From positions 1,295,572 through 1,359,571 of the forward strand of contig CP130629.1 in the NCBI GenBank assembly GCA_030644725.1: a stretch of 64,000 nucleotides of DNA, given 5' to 3'. The DNA is from Candidatus Electrothrix communis (GTDB lineage: Bacteria; Desulfobacterota; Desulfobulbia; Desulfobulbales; Desulfobulbaceae). The position numbers were made by a program, and so were the translations under genes. Every line of letters begins with the position of its first letter. Position 1 is the stretch's first letter. The notes under the pieces were generated by a model. That model was not told the origin of the DNA. It made no database searches and was given only the letters and a program-made list of their open reading frames with translations. Below are positions 54,933 to 64,000 of this stretch, in pieces.

Positions 54933-56244
54933 ACTCCTGCTGCCATTCCTCCAAGAGACGCAAGGCCTGCTCCGCCCTGACACCCCCTCGATCCCGCTTA
55001 CGCATTTTTTTCTCCAACGGTGGAAAGAGACCAAAGTTAACATTGGAAGGTTGGAAATGCTTTGGATCTGTTCCTGTGAGATGATAAATTAAAGCCCCAA
55101 GTGCTGTGGCCGCAGGTGGAGGTATCATCGGTTTTTCTGCCACAAGGCGAGCCGCATTAATACCCGCAAGCAGGCCCATAGCTGTGGACTCAACATAGCC
55201 TTCCACCCCAGAGAGCTGGCCAGCCAGGAAAAGACCGGGTCGTTTTTTCATCTGCAACGAGGCATCCAGTAACTCTGGAGCACAAATAAAGGTATTGCGA
55301 TGAATGGAACCGAGTCGAACAAACTCGGCCTTCTCTAAACCGGGAATGGTGCGAAACACCCGCTTTTGCTCCGAATAGGTCAGCTTGGTCTGAAAGCCCA
55401 CTAAGTTATACATGGTTTTATCACGATTTTCGGCCCGCAACTGGACAACAGCATGGGCCTTTTCTCCGGTCTCTGGATGATCCAGCCCCACCGGTTTCAT
55501 GGGACCAAAGCGGAGGGTTTCCTGTCCCCGCTCGCACATCACTTCGACGGGCAAACAACCCTCAAAATATTTGGCCTTTTCAAAGGATTTCAGCGGCACC
55601 GACTTTGCTGATCCCAGCAAATCAATAAAATTCCGATACTGCTCCTCGGACATGGGACAGTTCAGGTAATCCCCCGGCCCCTCATCGTCCCAACGGGATT
55701 TCTGATAAACAATATCCATATCCAGTGAATCCGCCGCCACAATCGGGGCAATAGCATCGTAAAAGGCAAGATGCTGTTCACCGGTCAATTCGACCAAAGA
55801 AGCGGTCATGGCCTCGGAGGTTAAGGGGCCGGTAGCCAAAATGACCGGCGCATCCGCCTGAGTCGACTGCGGCAGAGCGGTTACCTCTTCTCGAATAACC
55901 GTAATGCCAGGATGATCCTCCACAGCTTGCGAAATAAAAGCGGCAAACTGCTGTCGATCCACAGCCAAAGCGGAACCCGCTGGCACAGCGGTGGCTTCTG
56001 CAGCCCGCATAATCAATGAATCAAAGCACCGCATCTCTTCTTTGAGCAGGCCCACCGCAGAATCCTGGGCATTGGAGCGCAGGGAGTTAGAGCAGACCAA
56101 CTCGCCCAGCAGCTCTAATTCATGGGCCGGGCTAAAGCGAGTCGGTTTCATTTCATAGAGTTCCACAGCACAGCCGCGTTCCGCAGCCTGCCAGGCAGCC
56201 TCGCAGCCAGCCAGGCCACCGCCGATTATTTGTATCGTTGACAT
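54928..56244 (-). CDS. trmFO: Methylenetetrahydrofolate-tRNA (uracil-54-C5)-methyltransferase
   Basis: 438 residues, standard length. Makes ribothymidine 54 in tRNA with methylene-THF and FADH2 instead of SAM; typical of Gram-positives, Deltaproteobacteria and relatives. FAD loop [32 protein letters not shown] with the conserved cysteine; [15 protein letters not shown]; the CPMSEEQY motif with the second catalytic cysteine in [33 protein letters not shown] at the C-terminus. The start has no strong ribosome site but fits the family exactly. The last codons run into an intergenic repeat that provides the stop. Confidence 0.97.
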   Translation of the reverse strand: MSTIQIIGGGLAGCEAAWQAAERGCAVELYEMKPTRFSPAHELELLGELVCSNSLRSNAQDSAVGLLKEEMRCFDSLIMRAAEATAVPAGSALAVDRQQFAAFISQAVEDHPGITVIREEVTALPQSTQADAPVILATGPLTSEAMTASLVELTGEQHLAFYDAIAPIVAADSLDMDIVYQKSRWDDEGPGDYLNCPMSEEQYRNFIDLLGSAKSVPLKSFEKAKYFEGCLPVEVMCERGQETLRFGPMKPVGLDHPETGEKAHAVVQLRAENRDKTMYNLVGFQTKLTYSEQKRVFRTIPGLEKAEFVRLGSIHRNTFICAPELLDASLQMKKRPGLFLAGQLSGVEGYVESTAMGLLAGINAARLVAEKPMIPPPAATALGALIYHLTGTDPKHFQPSNVNFGLFPPLEKKMRKRDRGGVRAEQALRLLEEWQQEL

Positions 56245-56606
56245 ATTTTCTCAGTAATTGGATATGGCTTAGAATTTTTTTAAGGGATTTTTCAAAAACA
56301 CGATCCCCTTTCAGGTGCAGAGGGGTACGGCGCGCCGTGCCCCCACGGCACCCGGCTATGCTAGAGAATCTTCGGGAGGAATATCTAACAATATTAGCAC
56401 GGCAAAACAAGGAGAATCTGCCTGACAGGGACGACTGAAGCCCCCCTCTTCTTCTTTTTCCTTAAACTGGTTTCAACGGATTGCGAGGGCAATAAATGAA
56501 TGAAAGAACCAACATGATTTGACAGAAGAACTTTTTTTTGATAATCATTTCCGAATACAATTCCTCATTTTCAGGATAACTCTCTATCTCTGCACAATCT
56601 AAGTCT
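56245..56606. other. Intergenic region trmFO-coaX
   Basis: 362 bp between divergent genes; contains a GC-rich imperfect palindrome (GGGGTACGGCGCGCCGTGCC, from 56322) and nothing else I can support. It must hold both promoters. Confidence 0.45.
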
Positions 56607-57425
56607 ATGCTCCTCACTGTCGATGTAGGCAATTCACATACTGTCAGCGGTGTGTTCTATGGTCAAAACCTGATCCATCAATGGCGGTTAAAATCAGACC
56701 GGGATAAGACCGCTGATGAGCTGGCCATCCGCTACCACTCCCTCTTTCAGATGGATGGCATCCAAAAAGAGGACATTACTGCCTTCATTGTTAGCTCGGT
56801 TGTTCCCACTCTGGAAACCAGCTGGCTAAATTTTGCAGAAAAATATCTTACCGGGTGTACTCCCCCGCCCATGGCGGTTTCCCACAAGACAGACACCGGC
56901 ATTATCATCCGAACAGAAAGCCCTGCTGAAGTGGGCGCAGATAGAATTGTTAATGCCGTCGCAGCCTGGGATTATTTCAAAACCGCTCTGATCGCCATCG
57001 ACTTCGGCACAGCCATCACCTTTGACTGTGTCAGCAACAAAGGGGAATATCTCGGCGGCACCATCCATCCGGGTATCGGCATATCCCTTGATGCCCTTGC
57101 TGGAAAAACAGCTAAATTGCCTCGGATAGACCTGAATAGAAAACCCGTTCCCGTTATCGGCACCAATACGGTTGACGCGATCAGTTCCGGGATGCTGCAC
57201 GGATTCGGCGGCATGATTGATCGGATGTCCAGTCTCTTGCTCAAGGAAATGGAGCAGGAGGGGGAAGAAATCAATATCATTGCCACTGGAGGCATGGCGG
57301 AAATGATCGCGCCGTACTGCTCCGCCATCACTACTATTGATCCGCTCTTGACCCTAACCGGCCTACGCCTTATCCATGAATTGCGATCCTCCCTTACCCC
57401 TGACCGGCCTACGCCTTATCCATGA
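56607..57425 (+). CDS. coaX: Type III pantothenate kinase
   Basis: 272 residues. Phosphorylates pantothenate, first step of coenzyme A synthesis, with ATP and a monovalent cation. ASKHA-fold motifs: LLTVDVGNSHTVSGVF (phosphate 1), SSVVPTLETSW, VGADRIVNAVAAWDYF, LIAIDFGTAITFDCV (phosphate 2) with the catalytic Asp, GGTIHPGIGISLDALAGKTAKLP and TNTVDAISSGMLHGFGGMID; ATGGMAE is the adenosine loop. The normal C-terminus is disturbed: a 46-bp direct duplication (57357-57425) repeats the codons for TGLRLIH and shifts the frame, so the protein ends early in PDRPTPYP. The catalytic core is intact. Confidence 0.95.
   Translation: MLLTVDVGNSHTVSGVFYGQNLIHQWRLKSDRDKTADELAIRYHSLFQMDGIQKEDITAFIVSSVVPTLETSWLNFAEKYLTGCTPPPMAVSHKTDTGIIIRTESPAEVGADRIVNAVAAWDYFKTALIAIDFGTAITFDCVSNKGEYLGGTIHPGIGISLDALAGKTAKLPRIDLNRKPVPVIGTNTVDAISSGMLHGFGGMIDRMSSLLLKEMEQEGEEINIIATGGMAEMIAPYCSAITTIDPLLTLTGLRLIHELRSSLTPDRPTPYP
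57357..57425 (+). repeat. 46-bp-spaced direct repeat at the coaX 3' end
   Basis: A 23-bp block (57357-57379) ending CCTTATCCATGA recurs exactly at 57403-57425. The offset of 46 is not divisible by 3, so the second copy is read in another frame and its TGA ends coaX. Confidence 0.88.
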
Positions 57426-57681
57426 CCTTGAACCACGACTGCTGATCTTGGTAATGTTTTTTTTGGGAGGGGTGCCGCCTCATTCTCCTCCATGGGCTTC
57501 GCTGACCTCGGCGGCAAACGCTTGTCCTCGCACCCTTCACCAAGCTGTATTCATCCATTGCAACTTTCTTGGGAATCATTATAATCAAAAAGACCGGAAA
57601 ATAATCCGGCTCATAAAAAACACCAAGAATATTTTGCCAGTAATATATGAGCGCTTATAAACTGTCTGCTCCGAGGGCTGT

Positions 57682-59709
57682 ATGACGAGTGAACCAAAAA
57701 AGACTGCTGAAACAACAGCTCAGGATGAGCAGCAAAAAAAAAGTCAGGGCAAGCTCCATAAGCTCTTTGACGATAATTTTCTCGATTACACCTCCTATGT
57801 CATCCGGGAACGGGCGATACCGGACATCGACGACGGCCTGAAGCCGGTCCAACGACGTATCCTCCAGACTCTGCATAATATGGACGATGGACGCTACCAT
57901 AAGGTAGCCAACGTGGTGGGCGAGACCATGAAGCTCCATCCCCACGGGGATCAGTCCATCTTTGCCGCTTTAGTCAACCTAGCCAATAAGAACTACCTTA
58001 TTGATCGCCAAGGCAACTTCGGTAATATCTACACCGGCGATCAGGCCTCAGCGGCCCGTTATATCGAATGCCGCCTGACCCCGCTGGCCCGCGAGACCCT
58101 GTTTAACAAGGACCTGACCGAGTTTGTTGATTCCTATGACGGACGCATGCAGGAGCCGGTCTCTCTGCCCTCCAAGCTGCCCATGCTCCTGCTGCTCGGT
58201 GCCGAGGGCATCGCTGTGGGCATGGCCACCAAGATCATGCCCCATAATTTCCGGGAACTCCTGCAATGTCAGATCAAATACCTGGAGGGTGAAGAGTTCA
58301 TCCTGTACCCGGATTTCCCCAAAGGGGGGATTGTCGACGTCTCAGGCTATGACCACGGTAATGGTCGCCTGCGCTGCCGGGCCAAGATCGAAGTCAGCGA
58401 CGAAAAAACCATCTCCATCACCGAGCTGCCCTATACCCTGACCACCCAGGCTCTGACAGATTCAGTGGAAAAGGCGGCCAAGGCAGGCAAAATAAAAATA
58501 TCCTCAATCAACGATTATACAGCGGAAAAGGTAGAGGTTGAGATCAAGCTGCCGCGCGGAGTCTATGCTGAAGAAACCATTGACGCCCTGTACGCCTTTA
58601 CCGATTGCGAACTCAGTATCTCTCCCAACCTTGTGGTGATCAAGGAGAATATGCCCTGCATTGTCTCGGTTGAGGAGGTGCTCCGCCGGAATACAGATAA
58701 GCTGAAGCAGGATCTGGAAAAAGAACTCAATATTGAGCAGGGGCGTTTGCTGGATAAACTTCATGCTCGCAAGCTGGAACAGATCTTTATTGAAGAACGG
58801 CTGTACAAACAGATTGAGGAGCAGACCTCGTATAAGGCGGTGACCGTCACCGTGCGTGAAGCCTTGATCCCCTTTGCCGACGAGTTGATCCGCAAGGTGG
58901 CGAAAGAGGACATCGAGCGATTGCTGGAAATCAGGATAAAACGCATTTCCCGCTATGATATCAATAAGCAGGAAAAGGAAATCCGTATCCTGCAAAAAGG
59001 CATTGCTGCTATTGAAAAGCATCTGAAGGATATGGTGCTCTTTACCAAGAATTATCTTCAACAAGTGCTGGATAAATACGGTGAAGCTTTCCCGCGCCGG
59101 AGCGAGCTGAAATCCTTTGACGAGATCAATGTCCGAGAGGCTGCCCTGGCCAATATCCAGGTAGCCTATAACCGGGAATCCGGTTTCCTCGGTCATAAAA
59201 TCAGGGCGGAGGATAAGAAGAAGGATAAAGAATTCGCCTGCTCCGAGTTGGACCGTATCCTGCTGATTTTCAATAACGGCCTATACAAGGTTATCAATGT
59301 ACCGGATAAGCTCTTTATCGGCAGCGAGGTGGCTTGGCTGGGCGTAGTTGATAACAGCCTCGTCTTCAACCTGATCTACCGCTCAGGCTCAGTGAACCTG
59401 AGCTATGTTAAACGCTTTAAGATGCCGAAGTTTATCCTCAACCGAGAGTATCGGTTATTTGACGAACATAAGCGCTCAGCTATCCAAATGCTGCGAACCG
59501 GAGAAAAAGAAATCGGGGCTAGAATCAGCTTGGTTCCCTCCTCACGGGCTCGCTATAATTCGCTGGAAATTGAGATGGACGATTATCTGATCAAAGGGGT
59601 TGCTGCCAAGGGCAAACGGATCAGCAGCCGGGTGGTTCGTCGGGTGACGGATATTACCGGGAAACCGAGGAAGACCGGGCCGGTGGCTACATCTCTTCCT
59701 GGGCTATAA
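57682..59709 (+). CDS. parC: Type IIA topoisomerase A subunit (ParC/GyrA family)
   Basis: 675 residues. Breakage-reunion subunit that works with a GyrB/ParE ATPase. Quinolone-resistance-region context VIRERAIPDIDDGLKPVQRR, GETMKLHPHGDQSIFAALV, and the DNA-linking Tyr127 in QASAARYIECRLTP. Winged-helix and tower domains are complete (LPMLLLLGAEGIAVGMATKI, a Gly-rich segment equal to the GGGAEG-like loop), then a coiled coil (KLKQDLEKELNIEQGRLLD). The C-terminal domain is short, about 150 residues, without a GyrA box, which favours a topoisomerase IV-type enzyme. The partner parE is not in the window. Residue at the usual Ser83 position is Met/Leu (MKLHPHGD). Confidence 0.9.
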   Translation: MTSEPKKTAETTAQDEQQKKSQGKLHKLFDDNFLDYTSYVIRERAIPDIDDGLKPVQRRILQTLHNMDDGRYHKVANVVGETMKLHPHGDQSIFAALVNLANKNYLIDRQGNFGNIYTGDQASAARYIECRLTPLARETLFNKDLTEFVDSYDGRMQEPVSLPSKLPMLLLLGAEGIAVGMATKIMPHNFRELLQCQIKYLEGEEFILYPDFPKGGIVDVSGYDHGNGRLRCRAKIEVSDEKTISITELPYTLTTQALTDSVEKAAKAGKIKISSINDYTAEKVEVEIKLPRGVYAEETIDALYAFTDCELSISPNLVVIKENMPCIVSVEEVLRRNTDKLKQDLEKELNIEQGRLLDKLHARKLEQIFIEERLYKQIEEQTSYKAVTVTVREALIPFADELIRKVAKEDIERLLEIRIKRISRYDINKQEKEIRILQKGIAAIEKHLKDMVLFTKNYLQQVLDKYGEAFPRRSELKSFDEINVREAALANIQVAYNRESGFLGHKIRAEDKKKDKEFACSELDRILLIFNNGLYKVINVPDKLFIGSEVAWLGVVDNSLVFNLIYRSGSVNLSYVKRFKMPKFILNREYRLFDEHKRSAIQMLRTGEKEIGARISLVPSSRARYNSLEIEMDDYLIKGVAAKGKRISSRVVRRVTDITGKPRKTGPVATSLPGL

Positions 59710-59807
59710 GAGATCTTCGCCGTAGGATCAGAGGTAAAACAAGCCCCTGCCCCTTACCCGTTTATATACCGCACGGAACACGTTCAGGGCGAACACAGGG
59801 CATAAAA

Positions 59808-59840
59808 AAGGGTCGCTGGCATAAGCTGGCGACCTTTTTT
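59808..59840 (+). terminator. Rho-independent terminator downstream of parC
   Basis: GGTCGC (59811-59816) pairs with GCGACC (59829-59834), with inner GGC/GCT pairing, followed by six T and preceded by an A run, so it can work on both strands. Confidence 0.85.
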
Positions 59841-60175
59841 GTTTTGAGCATTTCACATAACATATCATTATACGACTAACTACAAAATTCCACAGGAATA
59901 ATGAAGCACCTTGCCAGAGAATGGCTCATGTTGTGTTTCAGGGGCTTGTTTTGGCATTGGAAGATAAAAATTAACGCCAACTGTTTGAAATTAAAAGCAA
60001 TGTTCTCGGGGGCACGCACGGTTTGCGCAATGATTCTTGTTTCGTAAAATCAATTAGTTATCATGGCAGGGATAAAAAAGACCCCAGAACCCAACATGAG
60101 CCAATAAAAATATTACATTGCGAGACAAAAGGTACCCAATATGGTATCACAGAACAAAATCGGAGGGCGCAGTGA

Positions 60176-60257
60176 TGGGGGTTACAGGTCGGGCTCGCAG
60201 GTTCGAAGCCCAGAGTTGGGCAAAAAAAACCGGGTCACGCGCTAAGCACGCACCCGG
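60176..60257 (+). repeat. Two-hairpin dispersed repeat (copy 2)
   Basis: Hairpin GGGCTCGCAGGTTCGAAGCC, an A8 linker, then CCGGGT ... ACCCGG around CACGCGCTAAGCACGC. Same plan as the copy at 25717-25800. No tRNA body is present. Confidence 0.6.
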
Positions 60258-60275
60258 TGAAGTTAGACATGAAGG

Positions 60276-60554
60276 CTATACTAAAACAAGCAGCTCTGTC
60301 TGCTCCTTGACCATTTTATAGAAATCACATCCACGGCATTCGTTAAATCCACCAAAACAACAATCTAACGTGCCTCCCAAAAGTTTTGTAGAGGCCACAA
60401 CCCAACAGCAACGCCCGCCATTTTTACCTTTATGGATGCCATCTGCTCTTTCATCAATTGCAGCAGGACATACCCCATACAGGATGACATTTTTTCCGCC
60501 AGGCTCTCTGCCGCATTCCTTGAATTCCCAACAGTTCAAGTATTTCTCTTCCAT
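60276..60554 (-). CDS. Two-CW domain protein
   Basis: 92 residues, with nine cysteines. Opens MEEKYLNCWEFKECGREPGG, then GVCPAA, GRCCWVVAST and CRGCDFYKMVKEQ: the CW...CW arrangement annotated as two-CW domain in Desulfobacterota and other anaerobes. The spacing suggests metal or Fe-S binding but no function has been assigned that I know of. In many genomes it is the C-terminal or N-terminal part of sensory proteins; here it stands alone, cytoplasmic. Convergent with parC. Confidence 0.8.
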   Translation of the reverse strand: MEEKYLNCWEFKECGREPGGKNVILYGVCPAAIDERADGIHKGKNGGRCCWVVASTKLLGGTLDCCFGGFNECRGCDFYKMVKEQTELLVLV

Positions 60555-60975
60555 GACACAACCGTTATTGAAAATTAATAACTATGTTTTTACGCAAGCG
60601 ATATTTAAATATTTGCACACTCGCGACATTTTAGTATAAATATTTATACCTCATTTGCGCTGAAAAAGCAACTTTTTCTCGCCAGAGAACGGCGGTCATT
60701 GGGGGTGACCAAAATGAGCGAAATGCTCGAAAATCGGCGCTGAAGGATCTTAAAAAAGAAGGAGGGGGGAAGTTTGGCGTGAATGGTGCGAATCTGACCC
60801 ACTCATTTAGTCTAAATCATCCTGAAACTGTCGTCTTATTTGGTCATTTCCCACGGCCTTTTCACGCCGTCAACCTCATGGAAAATTATAGGGGGGCTCT
60901 GTTGGTTTTAATTTCGCATCCGGATTGCTGTAAACGTTCTTGAAACGAGATGGATAACGAAAAAACGGCTACCTA
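60555..60975. other. Intergenic region after the two-CW gene
   Basis: 421 bp. AT-rich next to the two-CW gene, where its promoter must lie. The middle (about 60690-60830) has a run GGGGGTGACCAAAATGAGCG and CTGACCCACTCATTTAGT that look like degenerate insertion-sequence or MITE ends, but no inverted pair could be matched. Confidence 0.35.
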
Positions 60976-63102
60976 TCACTTCAGCACCTCCACCAAACTG
61001 CTATAGTCATCTGTCCAGATAATGTCGTCACGGATGTCTGACGGCCATGGGGTCACATAGTAAAACAATTCGGGAACACTGAGAAATTCCTTATCTCGTG
61101 TCATCAAAACCCATTCCGATCCCTTAATGAAGTCTTCAGGACGTCTCATTTTTTTTATCAGAAGGGTCGGTATATCCATAAGCTCGCCCAACCCGTAAAC
61201 CACAGGTTTAAGATTGATATGACGATTGGAAATATGGAGAGCAAGGATTCCGTCCGGGCGCAGGTGTTTGAAATACAGCTCCAAAGCCTCCCGTGTGATC
61301 AAATGAATAGGAATTGCATCACCGGAAAACGCATCAACAGCCAGGATGTCAAACTGCATTGAACCCTGAGACGCCAATTCCCGTTCCAGAGATATCCTGC
61401 CGTCACCGACAATAACCTTTGTCTCGGCCTCACTTTCCTTGAGCACGGTGAAAAACTCGTCGGCAATGCGGACAACCTCCCGGTTGATCTCGTAGAAGCG
61501 GAAGGTGTCGCCGGGCTCTCCCCATGACGCTATGACCCCGATACCCAAGCCGACCACACCCACCCGAAGAAGACTATCCTCCCCGGCTCCTTCAAAACTT
61601 TCAATACTTTCAGAACGTTCAGCACGAAGTCGCCGGGGATGATTACGAAAGGCGATTCCAAGGCCGCTATGAGCCGAATAATAGGAAAGAATACGGTACT
61701 TTTCTGAAGGATGGAGGAGTTGGAGACCGTGATTAATCTGCCCGTTATAGAGCGTGCGGCAGTGGCTTTCCTCTCCCTTGTCCTCCTCATACACCCGTAG
61801 CACCCCGTAAAAGTTGCGCCGGGTCGTCAAGGTTTCCTGCTCCGTTTCAACCATTGAGACGAGCAGCAGGCCGATGATTACAACGCTGAAGGCTGCCCAA
61901 GCCCATTTCCCCAGTAAGGACCAACGTTCTAACTTTTTGTTGGAATTCTTCTTACCGGAACGTCGGAACAAAGTATAACCAACCAAGATTAACGCTGTCC
62001 CAACGCCGACCTGAAGTTCCCAATAGGCAGGAAAAATCTTAGTGGCTACAAAGCTGACAAAGGCACCGCCAAGAGCGCCGCCCAACGAGACCATCAGATA
62101 AAAAAAGGTGAGTTGCTGAGCTGGTGGTTTACTGCGAGCCAGTTCGCCATGACAGACCATGATGATACAAAAAAGCGTCAGGCTGTAGAGCGAAATTGTA
62201 GTGAGGATGTGCAGCTGGGTTTCCGGATGCAGGAGATAGGTCAGCAGTGCGCAGGAGAGGAGAAAGGCCGGAAGCCAAATTCGGCGTCGATACCATCTAG
62301 GGTTGTCAAAGGCAATGATGAGGGTACAGAGATAGAGGCTGAGCGGCAGTACCCAAAGAAAGGGAATCACGGAAACATCTTGGGTGATTTTGCTCGTGAC
62401 CGCCAGGAACACCACTGACCCGCAGGCCGAAAGCCCCACCCAGAGCAGGGGTTGTGTCTTGCGTCGATCTGTCGGAGAAACTGCTTCAGCTCCCTTGGAT
62501 GGAGACTCGCAACGAACAGTATTCTTTGCCGACAGGAGCGAGCGGGCACTCCAGAGGCAAGCGGCGGCAAAGGCCAGGTAGCCACAGGACCAAAAAACAG
62601 TCTGCCTACCCAAAATCATATTGGGTTCCACCAGGAAAGGATAGCTGATCAAGCCCAACAGGGAGCCGAGGTTGGAAAGGGCATATAAGCGGTAAGGAGA
62701 CCTGTCCGCATATTTAAGCCTGTACCAATGCTGGAGCAGAGGGCCAGTTGATGATATCAAAACATAGGGTCCGCCCACTGTAAGGAGCAGCAGGCGGATG
62801 ATTCCCCAGACCGGATCATCATCGCCAGCAGGCTTTAGGGCAGCATCAGGTGTGATCGGCAGCAGAAACAGGGACGCGCCCAAGAGGACGGCATGGAGGA
62901 AAACCTGTCTACGCGACGAAAGATAGCGGGCCAGGAGATGAGCGTAGATATAACCGGTCAGTAAGCCAACCTGAAAAAAAAGCATACAGGTGGACCATAC
63001 TGCCGGACTTCCCCCGTACCAAGGAAGAATGTAGCGAGCAATGATCGGCTGTACTTGAAAAAGAAAAAAGGCGCTAACAAATATGGTAACAGCAAAAGGC
63101 AC
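60976..63102 (-). CDS. Membrane-fused spermidine-synthase-like protein
   Basis: 708 residues. The first 420 hold about ten membrane helices in an MFS-like arrangement (FFLFQVQPIIARYILPWYGG, VWSTCMLFFQVGLLTGY, LISSTGPLLQHWY, LYALSNLGSLLGLISYPFLV). The rest is a spermidine-synthase/methyltransferase fold: nucleotide loop VGVVGLGIGVIASWG, acidic residue FYEINREVVRIA, DGRISLERELA, ILAVDAFSGDAIPIHLITREA. The classical putrescine-binding residues are not evident, so it is probably not a spermidine synthase but an aminopropyltransferase-fold enzyme acting at the membrane. Substrate unknown. 23 bp downstream of the oxidoreductase gene on the same strand. Confidence 0.85.
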   Translation of the reverse strand: MPFAVTIFVSAFFLFQVQPIIARYILPWYGGSPAVWSTCMLFFQVGLLTGYIYAHLLARYLSSRRQVFLHAVLLGASLFLLPITPDAALKPAGDDDPVWGIIRLLLLTVGGPYVLISSTGPLLQHWYRLKYADRSPYRLYALSNLGSLLGLISYPFLVEPNMILGRQTVFWSCGYLAFAAACLWSARSLLSAKNTVRCESPSKGAEAVSPTDRRKTQPLLWVGLSACGSVVFLAVTSKITQDVSVIPFLWVLPLSLYLCTLIIAFDNPRWYRRRIWLPAFLLSCALLTYLLHPETQLHILTTISLYSLTLFCIIMVCHGELARSKPPAQQLTFFYLMVSLGGALGGAFVSFVATKIFPAYWELQVGVGTALILVGYTLFRRSGKKNSNKKLERWSLLGKWAWAAFSVVIIGLLLVSMVETEQETLTTRRNFYGVLRVYEEDKGEESHCRTLYNGQINHGLQLLHPSEKYRILSYYSAHSGLGIAFRNHPRRLRAERSESIESFEGAGEDSLLRVGVVGLGIGVIASWGEPGDTFRFYEINREVVRIADEFFTVLKESEAETKVIVGDGRISLERELASQGSMQFDILAVDAFSGDAIPIHLITREALELYFKHLRPDGILALHISNRHINLKPVVYGLGELMDIPTLLIKKMRRPEDFIKGSEWVLMTRDKEFLSVPELFYYVTPWPSDIRDDIIWTDDYSSLVEVLK

Positions 63103-63125
63103 AAGAGCCTCCGAGGAGAATTCGC

Positions 63126-64000
63126 TCAGAATTCATCAACAAACCCGAATTTCCCATCTGATCCGATCAGATGGCTAAACTGCTCCTGATTCTCCTGGAT
63201 CTGGCTGATAACGGAAAGGGCCACAGCCAGGGCACGACGCCCTTCCCTTCCAGAGACGGTTGGTTTCTGGCGATGGCGGATATTATTGACAAACTCTCTG
63301 ATCTCCATCTCCAGCACATCCTGATCACTAAAACCATGCCGGGAAACATCAGGGAGCGGTATATCTCCCTGGGCACCTTGTTTCAGCTTAATCGCCATGA
63401 CTTCCTTTTTGCCAAAGTCAACAGAGAGGTATTTCCCAGGCTGAAAAATGCGCATCCGTCGGACATTTTCCATGGAAATTCGACTGACCGTAATATTGGC
63501 TGTACATCCGTTCTTAAAAACAATCCGGGCATTGGCAATATCAGTGAGCGGGGTGATCACCGGTGCCCCCACAGTATGTATGTCTTTAATTGGCGAGTTA
63601 ATGATGGAGAGGATGATGTCAATATCATGAATCATCAGGTCAAGGATGACATCAACATCGGTACCGCGATTTTTGAAGGTTGACAGCCGGTGGGCCTCAA
63701 TAAAGAGGGGATTGTTGAGCAGGGGCTGCATGGCCAGGACAGCGGGGTTAAAGCGCTCAAGATGCCCGACTTGAAGCAGCAGCTTCTTGCTATCTGCCAA
63801 GGCAATCAGGTCATCCGCCTCTTCCAGGGTGGTGGTCATCGGCTTTTCTAAAAGAATATCGACACCTTGCCCCAGGCAGGCCATGGCAACAGCATGGTGA
63901 TACACTGTGGGAACAACAATGGAGACTGCATCGACCTCCTCAAGAAGAAGCTGATAGTCGGCAAATGCCTTGGTGGAGCACTCTTCGGCAACGGCCTGCC
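63126..64000 (-). CDS. Gfo/Idh/MocA-family oxidoreductase, C-terminal part
   Basis: The gene enters from the right edge; about 290 codons are visible and the N-terminal NAD(P) Rossmann loop is beyond the window. Seen are VDAVSIVVPTVYHHAVAMACL, the family's EKP motif in ILLEKPMTTTLEEADDLIALA, QVGHLERFNPAV, and the metal/catalytic segment DVILDLMIHDIDIILSIINS. The C-terminal alpha/beta domain is complete. NAD(P)-dependent oxidation/reduction of a sugar or nucleotide sugar is typical. In Gram-negatives a member of this family often lies in the lpx (lipid A) cluster; whether that holds here depends on genes outside the window. Confidence 0.9.
   Translation of the reverse strand, partial: QAVAEECSTKAFADYQLLLEEVDAVSIVVPTVYHHAVAMACLGQGVDILLEKPMTTTLEEADDLIALADSKKLLLQVGHLERFNPAVLAMQPLLNNPLFIEAHRLSTFKNRGTDVDVILDLMIHDIDIILSIINSPIKDIHTVGAPVITPLTDIANARIVFKNGCTANITVSRISMENVRRMRIFQPGKYLSVDFGKKEVMAIKLKQGAQGDIPLPDVSRHGFSDQDVLEMEIREFVNNIRHRQKPTVSGREGRRALAVALSVISQIQENQEQFSHLIGSDGKFGFVDEF

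Larger units (their letters stand above)
59710..60275. other. Intergenic region after parC
   Basis: 566 bp holding the parC terminator (59808-59840) and the second copy of the two-hairpin repeat (60176-60257). The rest shows nothing I can support. Confidence 0.5.

Noticed and set aside
60176-60257. Possible tRNA gene (GGTTCGAAGCC loop)
   Set aside because: Only a T-arm-like hairpin is present; no acceptor, D or anticodon arms can be formed with the upstream sequence.
60690-60830. Degenerate insertion sequence or MITE
   Set aside because: Sequence looks like transposon-end material, but no inverted pair or target duplication could be matched by eye.

Overview
The window reads as a chromosomal segment of a Gram-negative, probably anaerobic, sulfur-cycle bacterium. 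The best guess from protein style is a Desulfobacterota member of the Desulfobulbales, possibly a cable bacterium (Candidatus Electrothrix/Electronema). That guess rests on general resemblance (WD40-rich STAND ATPase, ELWxxDGT repeat protein, two-CW protein, TrmFO, lipid A/Kdo gene waaA, many dispersed TGTAGGGG-type intergenic palindromes) and not on any marker gene; no rRNA, tRNA, CRISPR array or intact insertion sequence was seen.

Layout. 1-1.9 kb: 5' part of nhaA, then two paralogous small secreted Cys-containing proteins with a PASTA-like fold signature, each with its own promoter and terminator, the second with a possible Fur operator. 2-9.4 kb: an uncharacterised divergent pair, then a housekeeping block on the minus strand (xseA, rsmG, leuB, prs, asd). 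9.4-10 kb: a 231-bp tandem repeat. 10-14.8 kb: a cytoplasmic protein of unknown function, then a plus-strand set of two DUF1538 membrane proteins, a PII-like protein and a tandem-CBS protein that looks like a ligand-regulated ion antiporter, then a YfiM/DUF2279-like envelope protein. 15-20.5 kb: livM and livG separated by about 1 kb of accessory ORFs (BrnA-like antitoxin, remnant, AT-rich unknown), then miaB and a HAD phosphatase. 20.9-24.1 kb: an NtrC-type response regulator and a malic enzyme gene broken by two single-base homopolymer frameshifts.

24.1-44.2 kb is accessory DNA: AT-rich orphan ORFs, a type I restriction-modification operon (hsdM-hsdS-hsdR), a broken Uma2 nuclease, a secreted 17-copy ELWxxDGT repeat protein, an AAA/DUF4143 ATPase, a 1795-residue protease-nSTAND1-WD40 protein with 21 WD40 blades, a VapBC toxin-antitoxin pair and an orphan Phd-type antitoxin. 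The right part of it (about 36.0-44.2 kb) is bracketed by direct repeats made of the last 12 codons of carB plus its terminator, the pattern left by an element that integrates into the 3' end of carB. Inside it, the two antitoxins share an almost identical C-terminal DNA module on different DNA-binding heads, and a second copy of the 3' end of the STAND gene lies after vapC, so gene ends are being shuffled here.

44.3-64 kb returns to core genes: carB-carA, an iron-sulfur flavoprotein, two membrane proteins (one with an excalibur domain), waaA, a cyclophilin-FKBP fusion, a UspA protein, trmFO, coaX, a ParC/GyrA-type topoisomerase subunit, a two-CW protein, a membrane-fused spermidine-synthase-like protein, and a Gfo/Idh/MocA oxidoreductase cut by the right edge.
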